A stretch of DNA of 7,602 bases from Pseudomonadota bacterium (GCA_011042595.1 DQWO01000120.1:1-7602); one strand, 5' to 3'. Shown: positions 1-6,714, numbered from the stretch's first letter. Made by a program: numbers and translations. The notes: a model not told the origin generated them from the letters alone.

Positions 1-454
1 TGATAACCCCGAGGATTGGCGATGTCGTCATTATCCCGACACTGAACTGCTCATCATACTGGTTTTCCATCAGGGCCGGAATCATAAACCCACCGATAGC
101 GACCACTGTGGCCACCGTCGAGCCGGAAATGGCACCAAACATACCACAGGCCAACACCCCAGCCATCGCCAAACCACCAGGGAAAAAGCCCACCACCGCA
201 TTGGCTACTTTTATCAGTTTATCGACTATGGACCCGGCAGTCATGATATTACCACAAAGGATAAAAAACAACACCACCACCAGGGCAAAATTATCCATAC
301 TGCGGAATAACGTTTGCGCCATCATCATCACCGGCATGCCGGAAAAGAAATAAAAACCGACAATACTGGTAAAAAATAACGACATGAATACCGGGATTGT
401 CGCAGCCAGACAGCCAATCAAACATAATGCGATAATAATATAACTGGTTTCCAT
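1..454 (-). CDS. dctM: TRAP transporter large permease subunit DctM, N-terminal 151 residues (cut by left edge)
   Basis: This is the inner-membrane transport subunit of a tripartite ATP-independent periplasmic transporter. The family carries organic acids and similar anions into the cell using an ion gradient. The open frame has 151 codons and no stop before the window edge; family members are usually about 430 residues, so roughly two thirds is missing. It begins METSYIIIAL and is almost entirely hydrophobic, with helices near residues 4-38, 40-50, 55-75 and 93-125. Family marks are GNIM (68-71), followed by the Gly-rich stretch FGAISGS (106-112) and MIPALMENQYDE (124-135). The ATG at 454 is the first possible start, because an in-frame TAA lies three codons upstream. 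AGGAC and AAAGG precede it at uneven spacings, so the ribosome site is moderate. It is the last gene of the dctP-dctQ-dctM order. The substrate cannot be told from sequence. Confidence 0.93.
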   Translation of the reverse strand, partial: METSYIIIALCLIGCLAATIPVFMSLFFTSIVGFYFFSGMPVMMMAQTLFRSMDNFALVVVLFFILCGNIMTAGSIVDKLIKVANAVVGFFPGGLAMAGVLACGMFGAISGSTVATVVAIGGFMIPALMENQYDEQFSVGIMTTSPILGVI

Positions 455-530
455 AAACCTTTACTTGTCCTATTTTAAAATGAAACTTGTAACATAATAA
501 TCAATACTGAATAAACGGCTAGCCACAGCA
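455..530 (-). other. 76-base dctQ-dctM spacer
   Basis: In many TRAP operons dctQ and dctM abut or overlap; here 76 bases separate them. The spacer is AT-rich. It contains the 8-base palindrome GGCTAGCC (517-524) just after the dctQ stop and two copies of ACTTGT on the plus strand (near 464 and 485). I see no convincing hairpin with a T-run and no clear promoter. It probably only carries the dctM ribosome-binding site. Confidence 0.5.
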
Positions 531-1022
531 TCAACCTTCTTCACGAGTGTTATAATCTTCCCACATGACTTGCAACGTTCTAATAAACATCATAATCCCC
601 ATCAATGGCAATACAGCGTAGAGAATAACCAGGGGAATGTGCAGGATAATGGTTTTTTGATGGGTGGTAACCTGCAACGCGGCCATTCCCCAACCCAGTT
701 TGGTTATCATCGCACTGTAAAACAGGACGCAGAAATGACTGAAATAATCCAACGACTTCTTTAACCGGGGAAATATTTGCGGCAGGGCATCAATCCGGAT
801 CATTGCCCTGGATTTGATCGCGGCACTGCAACCAATAAAGGTCGTATAAATAATAATTTCCCGAATCAGCTCTTCCGACCAGGCCAGGGAATAATGAATA
901 GTATAGCGCAACACCACATTGACAAAAAGCGTAACAAGCCCGATCATAACCGTAATAAACAAGGTCCACTCTTCAAAGAAGCTGAGAACCTTATCTAGCC
1001 CACCAAATATTTTACTTATCAT
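531..1022 (-). CDS. dctQ: TRAP transporter small permease subunit DctQ
   Basis: This is the small inner-membrane subunit of the TRAP transporter. It pairs with DctM and helps form the docking site for the DctP binding protein. The product has 163 residues, typical for the family, with four predicted membrane helices at about 19-39, 52-70, 92-112 and 128-149. Family marks are VVLRY (36-40) at the end of helix 1 and the WSEEL motif (48-52) leading into helix 2; R-A-M-I-R-I-D-A (72-79) follows helix 2, where the family usually has a G-x-H-I-x-V/I-D-x pattern. GAGG lies about 10 bases upstream of the ATG, giving a usable ribosome site. It lies 71 bases after dctP, with a predicted terminator hairpin in between, and 76 bases before dctM. 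No frameshift or missing segment is visible. Confidence 0.92.
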   Translation of the reverse strand: MISKIFGGLDKVLSFFEEWTLFITVMIGLVTLFVNVVLRYTIHYSLAWSEELIREIIIYTTFIGCSAAIKSRAMIRIDALPQIFPRLKKSLDYFSHFCVLFYSAMITKLGWGMAALQVTTHQKTIILHIPLVILYAVLPLMGIMMFIRTLQVMWEDYNTREEG

Positions 1023-1047
1023 TATCTACTATCCTCAGTTAAGACAC

Positions 1048-1078
1048 AAAAAAAGAGCCGGGATAAGAATATCCCGGC
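1048..1078 (-). terminator. Intrinsic terminator or attenuator between dctP and dctQ
   Basis: A perfect 9-bp inverted repeat has arms 1057-1065 and 1070-1078 (GCCGGGATA on the plus strand) and a 4-base loop. Read on the minus strand, the stem is followed by TC and then seven T residues (1054 down to 1048), the layout of a rho-independent terminator. It begins 15 bases after the dctP stop codon. Because dctQ and dctM lie downstream on the same strand, it probably acts as a partial terminator or a 3'-end stabiliser that keeps the binding protein more abundant than the membrane subunits. On the plus strand the stem is followed only by CTTTTG, so it is directional. Confidence 0.85.
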
Positions 1079-1093
1079 CTTTTGTTGCTGATA

Positions 1094-2155
1094 CTAATAA
1101 TCCAGAATTCTCTTGTACCCCATAAAATCCTGAACTTTTTTCAAATAGTCAACCCCAATCTGCTGGGCCCACTCTTTATGAACTTTATCACCAAGGACCC
1201 GCAGCTTTTCCTGCTCAGCAGCACTAAGCTGGAAGAAGGTCACGCCACTTTCTTTAGCCTTGGCAATTTGCGTATCTTCCTGTTTCCGGGTCAAAACCCT
1301 GGTCTTGGCACATTCTTCATGAATGACATCGGTAACAACTTTTTGCAGGTCCGCGGGCAGGGAATCAAACCATTTCTTATTAAGTAAATGGATAAACAGC
1401 CCTTGGGCATAGTTGATCTGGGTGAAATTTTTGCAAATCTCAAACTTTTTAGTAATATTACAGACTATAGGAGTATGGTCCAGACCGGTAATAACTCCCT
1501 GTTTCAATGAAATGGGAACGTCTGGCCATGGCATTACCACCGGATGCAGACCCCAGGCACCATACAAGGATTTATTGACCGCCGCCTCAGCGATACGGAA
1601 TTTAACCTTCTTGGCGTCGGCAATGGTTCTCACAGGAATCTTAGTAGCCCAACCATAGTTGCCGTAACCGGTGATATCCAAGCCCATGACACCCTGGTGC
1701 AGCATTCCGTCCATATAGTATGAGAACAGAGCTTTGTTAGCGACAAACTTATCAAGCTTATCAAAGGAATTGATCAGGAAAGGCAGATTGATCATTCCCA
1801 TCCTGGGGGCCAGATTGGTAACCGCCACCGAGGAGCACATCATCCCCTGAATTGTACCGGTCTGCAGCATATTCAAAACTTCAACTTCACCACCCAACTG
1901 ACACAAGGGGTAAAATTTGAGCGCAATCTGGCCGTTGCTTCGTTTCCACAGGGAATCACGAATACTATAACCAACCCTGACACCCTCAATAACCGGATGA
2001 GAGACATTGGATACTTTCATGACATACTTGGCTTTAGACATGTCATATGTGGCTTTCCACTTGGCCAGGGGATTTCCTTTGGACCAAGCCTGGGGGGCCA
2101 TGATCATAACTGCCAAAACCACCAGGGTTACAACTTTACACCATTTACGCAGCAT
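1094..2155 (-). CDS. dctP: TRAP transporter substrate-binding protein DctP
   Basis: This is the periplasmic receptor that captures the substrate and delivers it to DctQM. The product has 353 residues, slightly above the family norm of about 330. The N-terminus is a Sec signal peptide: charged MLRKWCK, a hydrophobic core to about residue 20, and a likely cut after AWS (23-25). The mature part shows the DctP layout: LGGEVEVLNMLQTGTIQGM (87-105), then VKFRIAEA (184-191), whose Arg187 sits at the position that usually binds a carboxylate, then WPDVPISLKQGVITGLDHT (210-228), matching the family's E-x-x-x-A-L-Q-x-G-x-x-D-G segment with Asp212 and Thr223-Gly in place of the usual Glu and Asp-Gly. 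The mature protein has five cysteines (85, 107, 232, 241, 282), many for a periplasmic protein. The start is fixed by a strong AAGGAGGA five bases upstream. A carboxylate substrate is likely; its identity is unknown. Confidence 0.94.
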   Translation of the reverse strand: MLRKWCKVVTLVVLAVMIMAPQAWSKGNPLAKWKATYDMSKAKYVMKVSNVSHPVIEGVRVGYSIRDSLWKRSNGQIALKFYPLCQLGGEVEVLNMLQTGTIQGMMCSSVAVTNLAPRMGMINLPFLINSFDKLDKFVANKALFSYYMDGMLHQGVMGLDITGYGNYGWATKIPVRTIADAKKVKFRIAEAAVNKSLYGAWGLHPVVMPWPDVPISLKQGVITGLDHTPIVCNITKKFEICKNFTQINYAQGLFIHLLNKKWFDSLPADLQKVVTDVIHEECAKTRVLTRKQEDTQIAKAKESGVTFFQLSAAEQEKLRVLGDKVHKEWAQQIGVDYLKKVQDFMGYKRILDY

Positions 2156-2160
2156 AACAT

Positions 2161-2168
2161 TCCTCCTT
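2161..2168 (-). promoter_or_regulatory. Strong Shine-Dalgarno site of dctP
   Basis: AAGGAGGA on the minus strand lies five bases before the dctP ATG. It is the strongest ribosome-binding site in the window and suits a binding protein needed in large amounts. An ATG at 2160-2158 is too close to this site and out of frame. Confidence 0.85.
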
Positions 2169-2188
2169 CACCGTTCGGGTTATTAAAA

Positions 2189-2220
2189 CATGACTTTAAG
2201 TAGAATAAAGTTCTATCATG
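2189..2220. repeat. Nested inverted repeats upstream of dctP
   Basis: CATGA (2189-2193) pairs with TCATG (2216-2220). Inside lies TAGAA (2201-2205) paired with TTCTA (2211-2215), so the right side is one continuous 10-base arm and the left side is split by a 7-base insertion. A competing pairing, ACTTTA (2193-2198) with TAAAGT (2206-2211), overlaps the same bases. The block sits 34-65 bases upstream of the dctP start and overlaps a possible -10 box. It could be an operator for a dimeric regulator or a leader hairpin; the sequence does not decide between them. Confidence 0.4.
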
Positions 2221-2238
2221 GCCTAAAAGCAAAATCAA
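2210..2238 (-). promoter_or_regulatory. Possible sigma-70 promoter for dctP
   Basis: On the minus strand TTGATT (2238-2233) is followed after 17 bases by TAGAAC (2215-2210), each matching four of six consensus positions. An overlapping alternative is TTGCTT (2232-2227) with TTTATT (2209-2204), also 17 bases apart. Either would start transcription roughly 40-55 bases before the dctP ATG. In AT-rich DNA such matches occur by chance. Confidence 0.3.
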
Positions 2239-2268
2239 GAAAAAAGCGTTCTATTTGAGGGCACATTC

Positions 2269-2284
2269 GGGAAAATTAATTGCA
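2269..2284 (+). promoter_or_regulatory. Sigma-54-like -24/-12 element facing the DUF4390-ntrYX operon
   Basis: GG at 2270-2271 and GC at 2282-2283 are exactly 10 bases apart, and the -12 half reads TTGCA, a full match. Against TGGCACG-N4-TTGCA the element matches 8 of 12 fixed positions, with a weak -24 half (GGGAAAA). Transcription would start near 2295, about 115 bases before the DUF4390 start. The downstream operon encodes a sigma-54 activator, so autoregulation is plausible. The same TTGCAA (2280-2285) could instead be a -35 box with AATAAT (2302-2307) 16 bases later. Confidence 0.3.
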
Positions 2285-2322
2285 ACTCTTTAATATACTA
2301 GAATAATCAGAGCACAATTTTA

Positions 2323-2352
2323 TTGCATTTTGACCAAAAATGGTCATATGAT
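2323..2352 (+). promoter_or_regulatory. Possible sigma-70 promoter with an inverted repeat in its spacer
   Basis: TATGAT (2347-2352) matches five of six -10 positions. TTGCAT (2323-2328) lies 18 bases upstream but matches only three of six -35 positions. The perfect 6-bp inverted repeat TGACCA-AAAA-TGGTCA (2331-2346) fills the space between them, where a bound repressor or activator would control the promoter. The predicted start, near 2359, would give a leader of about 50 bases. Confidence 0.3.
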
Positions 2353-2395
2353 ACCAACTATATATGACACATATTGCTGTACGGTCAGACTTTCT

Positions 2396-2400
2396 GAGGA
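2396..2400 (+). promoter_or_regulatory. Ribosome-binding site that fixes the DUF4390 start
   Basis: GAGGA lies 10 bases before the ATG at 2411, and the protein starting there opens directly with a signal peptide. The upstream TTG at 2330 has no comparable site. A short inverted repeat, TCAGA (2385-2389) with TCTGA (2393-2397), partly overlaps the site, but a 5-bp stem with a 3-base loop is weak. Confidence 0.6.
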
Positions 2401-2410
2401 AAATTCAACC

Positions 2411-3085
2411 ATGTTGATAAAATCATTTTTTTATGGTCACATACCTTCATTTATCGGCAAAACAATATTCGTGTTTTGTCTGGCATTGCTGGCCCTACCG
2501 TGCAAATTAAATGCCAGCGAAAACAATCAAGTTACATTTTCCGCTGACAACCCTCCCTACCTGGAAAATTTCGTGCTTGAAAAAAGTAATCAATGGGTAA
2601 TCCTTTCGCTCACGGTCAGCAGCCCATTTGATAAGAAGATAAAATCCCTGATTTTAAATGGTGTTCCGCAAAAGATCACCCTGACAATCGATACCAATGA
2701 GAAGAAAAATTACCTTTTTCTGGTGAATATTGATCGAAAAATATTCAGTAACAGCATTACTCAAAGCATTCTTTATGATAACCTTAAAAAACTGTTTGTA
2801 GTCAATTTTGACGGCAAGCGACCAGCCTTCAAAACCAGTTCATACAAAAAAGCCCTCCTGGCTGTATCAACCTTTCATAATATACATCTGCTGCCGCTCA
2901 AAAAATCCTTGATCCACCATGATTATCAATCCAGGGTGAAAGCAGAAATTATAAAAAAACAAATGCCTTTCCACCTTGAATATCTTTTCTTTTTTCTTGC
3001 CAGCCGGGATCGAAAAACCCAGACCTATATTATTGAAATCCCCCAGCAGTTTCTACCCGATAAAAATGAACAAGCCGGTTATTAA
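2411..3085 (+). CDS. Secreted DUF4390-family protein, function unknown
   Basis: This 224-residue protein resembles the DUF4390 family, found upstream of NtrY-type kinases in several proteobacterial groups; no biochemical role is established. A signal peptide is visible: basic residues at the start, hydrophobic IFVFCLALLALP (19-30), and a likely cut after LNA (33-35). Cys31 follows Ala-Leu-Pro, which is not a good lipobox, so a soluble periplasmic product is favoured over a lipoprotein. The mature part has the family pattern: beta-rich WVILSLTVSSPFDKKI (62-77), an ILNGVP turn (81-86), LYDNLKKLFVVNF (121-133) and a closing MPFHLEYLFFFLASRD (185-200). The start is chosen by GAGGA and the signal peptide. 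Its TAA is immediately followed by the ntrY ATG, implying translational coupling and perhaps a periplasmic partner of the NtrY sensor, which is inference. Family assignment rests on pattern and context. Confidence 0.75.
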   Translation: MLIKSFFYGHIPSFIGKTIFVFCLALLALPCKLNASENNQVTFSADNPPYLENFVLEKSNQWVILSLTVSSPFDKKIKSLILNGVPQKITLTIDTNEKKNYLFLVNIDRKIFSNSITQSILYDNLKKLFVVNFDGKRPAFKTSSYKKALLAVSTFHNIHLLPLKKSLIHHDYQSRVKAEIIKKQMPFHLEYLFFFLASRDRKTQTYIIEIPQQFLPDKNEQAGY

Positions 3086-5326
3086 ATGAACCTGGACCCA
3101 CATATATCGTTGTCGGCTGAATCACATCGGCGCAAAAGGGAGAAAGCGCTGATCATCTGCCTGATCCTGATTCTGGCCGTCCTGTTTTATATTGAAAAAA
3201 ACTTCCCTGCCCTGCCATCGGACTTACCGCTTTCAAATAACATTATCGTTTTTGCCCTGATAAATATCAATATCATCCTGCTTTTACTTCTGGTATTCCT
3301 CATTGTCCGAAATACCTTGAAATTATTGCTGGAACGTAAACGTAAGATTATTGGTTTTCGCCTGCGTTCCAAGCTCTCCCTGGCTTTTGTCTCGTTATCA
3401 CTGATCCCAACCCTGCTCCTTTTTGTCTCGGCCACCGGTTTCATCCGTTACAGCATCGACAACTGGTTTTCGGTTCAATTTGAATCCGCCCTCGATGCAT
3501 CACTTGAAATCGCCCAGGATTACTACAAAACCCTTAGTGAGCAAAATAAGAAAATCGCCGGGAGCATTGCCGATGAGATAACCAGAAAGGGTCTGTTAAT
3601 CGGCGAAAGCACAAAGCCGATGCTTGACTATATTGAACAAAAACGGAGGGAAAACAATTTTACGGCAATTGCCATTTATGCAAAAAAAGGCTACACCCCC
3701 CTGGCAACAAGTCACAACCGGGGTTTCAACCCCGACGAGCTCAACCGGATTACAAGCCCCAATGACTCTTTATTTCATCCACAATCAAGGGTTATTCCCC
3801 TGGATGATGGCGGCAGCCTGATTCAGGGAAGCGCGCCGGTTTTTTCCGTCTGGAAAGGAGATAAAGCAGTAGCCGTCGTCGTCATTTCCCGGATCATTTC
3901 ACCACGGATGAGCAACAATCTGGATGCGGTATCACAAAAATTCAGTGGCTATAAACAAACCAAAAGCATGAAGCAGTACATAAAGTACAGTTACGTGTTT
4001 TCCTTCGTTCTGATTACGGTATTAATCATTTTCATCTCCCTCTGGTTTGGTTTTTATCTGGCCAAAAACATTACGGAACCTTTACAGGAACTGGCTCTGG
4101 CAACCAGGAAAATTGCCGGCGGTGAACTGGACTTTACCATTGACATGGCAGCCAGTGACGAAATCGGCATTCTGGTCCAGTCATTTAATGAAATGACAGA
4201 ACGATTAAAGGCCAGCAAGCAGGAGAGGGAACTGACGAACAATGAACTGGTAAAAATGAATAACCAGTTGGAACAGCGGCGGAAATACATTGAAATTATT
4301 TTGAAAAATGTCAATGCGGGCATCATCACCCTGGACCGAAACGGCAAAATCATTACCATCAACGAAACTGCCGCCATCCTTTTCGACCTCGATGAAAAAG
4401 ATTGTTACGACAAAAATTACCGCGAAATTTTCACCAGTGAAATTATCCAGAAAATTCGTTTCTTCCTTAAAAACCAGGAACGTATCAACCAGAACCTGGA
4501 AAGCAGAGAAATAGAACTCAGCCTGCCGGAACGTAATGTTCATCTGGCTGTCAATTTCACTCGTCTTAATGATGATCAGAACAACTATATCGGCATGTTG
4601 GTAATTATTAATGATTTAACCGAAATAATCAATGCCCAGAAAGCCGTAGCCTGGCGGGAAGTTGCCAGACGCATTGCCCATGAAATCAAAAATCCACTCA
4701 CCCCCATTGCCTTGTCCGCCGAGCGTATCCAGCGAAAATATTCCTCTCTGGTACCAGAGGGAGATGAGGTATTGCACAATTGCACTTCCACTATCATTAA
4801 ACAGGTGGGGGCTTTAAAACAACTGGTAAATGAATTCTCCAACTTCGCCCGCATGCCCCAGGCAAAACCGTCCATGGAGGATATGCATGCGGTTATCAGC
4901 GAAACCCTGGATTTATATAAACATGCCCAACAGGACTGCAGATTTGTCTTTCAAGCGGATGAGCAGCTTACCTCGTTTTTGTTTGACCCGGAACAGATGA
5001 AGCGGGTAATGACCAATCTGATTGATAATTCCCTGGCCGCGATTAAATCCATCGGCAATGGGACTATCACCATCACCACCAAGCTTGACAAAAGTCTCCA
5101 GATCGTTATTATTAAAATCTGCGATACAGGCCTGGGGATCAGCCAGAAAGATAAGACGAAGCTTTTTGAACCCTATTTTTCCACCAAAAAATCAGGAACA
5201 GGTCTGGGCCTGGCAATCGTCAAAACTATTATCCAGGATCACCGGGGTTTTATCCGGGTTAAGAACAACCACCCCCGGGGAACTTGCTTCATCATTGAAT
5301 TACCATTTAACACTGAGGCACAATGA
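3086..5326 (+). CDS. ntrY: NtrY-type membrane sensor histidine kinase
   Basis: This two-component sensor kinase of 746 residues (the family is usually about 700-780) phosphorylates the response regulator encoded next. Membrane helices are at about 20-37, 52-75 and 97-119, followed by a periplasmic domain (about 120-300) and a fourth helix at 303-326. Then come HAMP (about 327-378), a short charged linker likely to form a coiled coil (376-400), PAS (about 402-510), the dimerisation and phosphoacceptor domain with AHEIKNPLTP (531-540, His532), and the ATPase domain: N-box NLIDNS (644-649, Asn648), G1 box DTGLG (680-684), F-box FEPYF (694-698) and G2 box GTGLGL (704-709). All catalytic motifs are intact. 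In other bacteria NtrYX is linked to nitrogen, redox or respiratory control; the signal here is unknown. There is no clear ribosome site, so translation is probably coupled to the preceding gene. The last four bases overlap ntrX. Confidence 0.92.
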   Translation: MNLDPHISLSAESHRRKREKALIICLILILAVLFYIEKNFPALPSDLPLSNNIIVFALININIILLLLLVFLIVRNTLKLLLERKRKIIGFRLRSKLSLAFVSLSLIPTLLLFVSATGFIRYSIDNWFSVQFESALDASLEIAQDYYKTLSEQNKKIAGSIADEITRKGLLIGESTKPMLDYIEQKRRENNFTAIAIYAKKGYTPLATSHNRGFNPDELNRITSPNDSLFHPQSRVIPLDDGGSLIQGSAPVFSVWKGDKAVAVVVISRIISPRMSNNLDAVSQKFSGYKQTKSMKQYIKYSYVFSFVLITVLIIFISLWFGFYLAKNITEPLQELALATRKIAGGELDFTIDMAASDEIGILVQSFNEMTERLKASKQERELTNNELVKMNNQLEQRRKYIEIILKNVNAGIITLDRNGKIITINETAAILFDLDEKDCYDKNYREIFTSEIIQKIRFFLKNQERINQNLESREIELSLPERNVHLAVNFTRLNDDQNNYIGMLVIINDLTEIINAQKAVAWREVARRIAHEIKNPLTPIALSAERIQRKYSSLVPEGDEVLHNCTSTIIKQVGALKQLVNEFSNFARMPQAKPSMEDMHAVISETLDLYKHAQQDCRFVFQADEQLTSFLFDPEQMKRVMTNLIDNSLAAIKSIGNGTITITTKLDKSLQIVIIKICDTGLGISQKDKTKLFEPYFSTKKSGTGLGLAIVKTIIQDHRGFIRVKNNHPRGTCFIIELPFNTEAQ

Positions 5327-6714
5327 AAACCACTATCATGATTGTTGATGACGACCTGGATGTCAGACAGTCCATCATGGATGTCTTTGGTGATGAAGGT
5401 TATGAAGTATTCGGCGCCGGCGGCGGCCAGGAGGCGTTAAAAATAGTAAACCAGGAAAATATTGATTTGATTTTTCTGGATATCTGGATGCCGGATCTGG
5501 ATGGGTTGCAGGTTTTGCAGCAATTGAAAGCCGTACATCCAGAGATCCCGGTAATCATGATTTCCGGCCATGGCACGATAGAAACCGCGGTTCAATCCAC
5601 CAAACTGGGGGCTTTTGATTTTATCGAAAAACCGGTCTCCCTGGAAAAATTGGTTATAACGGCAAAAAATGCCCTGACCATCTATCGTCTGCAGCAGGAA
5701 AACCTGCTGCTGAAAGAACGTTTTCAGCATGAACCACAGCTGATCGGCCAGAGTCCGGCAATGCAGGAATTACAACAGCAGATAGCCGTGGTGGGACCAA
5801 CTAACGGCTGGGTGCTGATAACCGGTGAAAATGGCACCGGCAAAGAATTGGTGGCCCGGGCTATTCACCGTCTCAGTCACCGGGCGGATAAACCATTTGT
5901 AGATGTCAACTGTGCCGCTATTCCTGAGAACCTGATTGAATCCGAATTACTGGGCCATGAAAAGGGTGCGTTTACCGGCGCCACTGGCCGCAAAAAGGGA
6001 AAATTCGAACAGGCACATGAGGGAACTATCTTCCTGGATGAAATTGGTGATATGAGCCTCAACACCCAGGCAAAAATTCTGCGGGTGCTGCAGGAACAAT
6101 CCCTCAGCCGGCTTGGCGGTTCCCGAGCCATTACCATCGATGTCCGGGTGATCGCGGCCACCAACAAAAACCTGGAAACAGAAATCGCCCGGGGAAATTT
6201 CAGAGAAGATCTTTATTACCGCTTAAATGTTATCCCGATGCACATACCACCACTGCGGGAACGAAAGGATGACATACCACTGCTGGCTGAGCAGTTTCTG
6301 TCTCATTATGCCCGGGAAAAGGGCGAACCAGACAAACAACTGCTCCCGGAGATTATGCCGGATCTACAACAGTATAACTGGCCAGGCAATGTTCGGGAGC
6401 TGAAAAACCTGATGGAACGGCTGGCAATCATGTCACCTGCAAGCGTGATATCCTCCCATGATCTTCCTCTCTATATGAGGGACAAGGAAAGTAAAACTGC
6501 CATTGCCTCTGCGGGGGATGATTATCCCAGCAGCCAGTTCTATGCCGACCACTTAAGTGACGCGGTCAGCAAGTTTGAAAAATACTATTTAGCAAGAAAA
6601 CTTGAAGAATTTGATGGAAACATCTCCCGGACGGCCACCCAGATCGGGATTACCCGCCGTAATCTCCATCGCAAGATTAAAGCCCTGGCCATCAATTCAC
6701 ACCAGAAGAGCTGA
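5323..6714 (+). CDS. ntrX: NtrX-type sigma-54-dependent response regulator
   Basis: This 463-residue NtrC-family transcription activator is the partner of the kinase just upstream. The receiver domain (1-120) has the acidic pocket DDD (9-11), phosphoacceptor Asp53 in FLDIWMP, Ser81 and Lys103. The AAA+ domain (about 138-370) has Walker A GENGTGKE (168-175), the sigma-54 contact loop GAFTGA (215-220), Walker B IFLDEIGDM (236-244), the arginine-finger region FREDLYYRLNV (293-303) and WPGNVREL (353-360). A Fis-type helix-turn-helix lies near 431-455 (NISRTATQIGITRRNLHRKI). All parts needed for sigma-54 activation are present. The only small deviation seen is ELLGHE where ELFGHE is common before the GAFTGA loop. 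The start codon overlaps the ntrY stop as ATGA, with GAGG four bases upstream, so kinase and regulator should be made together. The NtrX name, rather than NtrC, rests on the NtrY-type partner and the DUF4390 context. Confidence 0.92.
   Translation: MKTTIMIVDDDLDVRQSIMDVFGDEGYEVFGAGGGQEALKIVNQENIDLIFLDIWMPDLDGLQVLQQLKAVHPEIPVIMISGHGTIETAVQSTKLGAFDFIEKPVSLEKLVITAKNALTIYRLQQENLLLKERFQHEPQLIGQSPAMQELQQQIAVVGPTNGWVLITGENGTGKELVARAIHRLSHRADKPFVDVNCAAIPENLIESELLGHEKGAFTGATGRKKGKFEQAHEGTIFLDEIGDMSLNTQAKILRVLQEQSLSRLGGSRAITIDVRVIAATNKNLETEIARGNFREDLYYRLNVIPMHIPPLRERKDDIPLLAEQFLSHYAREKGEPDKQLLPEIMPDLQQYNWPGNVRELKNLMERLAIMSPASVISSHDLPLYMRDKESKTAIASAGDDYPSSQFYADHLSDAVSKFEKYYLARKLEEFDGNISRTATQIGITRRNLHRKIKALAINSHQKS

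Larger units (their letters stand above)
2156..2410. other. Divergent intergenic control region between dctP and the DUF4390-ntrYX cluster
   Basis: This 255-base AT-rich stretch separates two operons transcribed away from each other and must hold both promoters. An open frame could be extended leftward on the plus strand to a TTG at 2330, but that part has no ribosome site and reads as non-signal-like sequence before a good signal peptide, so I treat it as untranslated. The region contains the candidate promoters and inverted repeats listed separately. No small gene or known riboswitch is recognisable. Confidence 0.7.

Noticed and set aside
108..353. 81-residue open frame on the plus strand
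   Set aside because: It lies antisense to dctM, whose protein is clearly recognisable; the product is Pro/Thr-rich and has no family features.
517..524. GGCTAGCC palindrome after dctQ as a terminator
   Set aside because: It has no loop and no following T-run; an 8-base palindrome alone is not evidence.
570..1387. Several plus-strand open frames of 64-101 residues
   Set aside because: They are antisense to dctQ and dctP and resemble no known family.
2161..2340. Sigma-54 promoter facing dctP
   Set aside because: Scanning the minus strand of this stretch I found no GG followed by GC at 10-base spacing; the nearest case has 7 bases.
2330..2410. N-terminal extension of the DUF4390 protein from a TTG codon
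   Set aside because: There is no ribosome site before the TTG, the extra 27 residues would bury the signal peptide, and GAGGA precedes the ATG at 2411.
4054..4875. Minus-strand open frames of 96-112 residues inside ntrY
   Set aside because: They are frame shadows of a well-conserved kinase; no start signals or family patterns.
5877..6167. 96-residue minus-strand open frame inside ntrX
   Set aside because: It lies opposite the conserved AAA+ core, whose codons explain the open frame.
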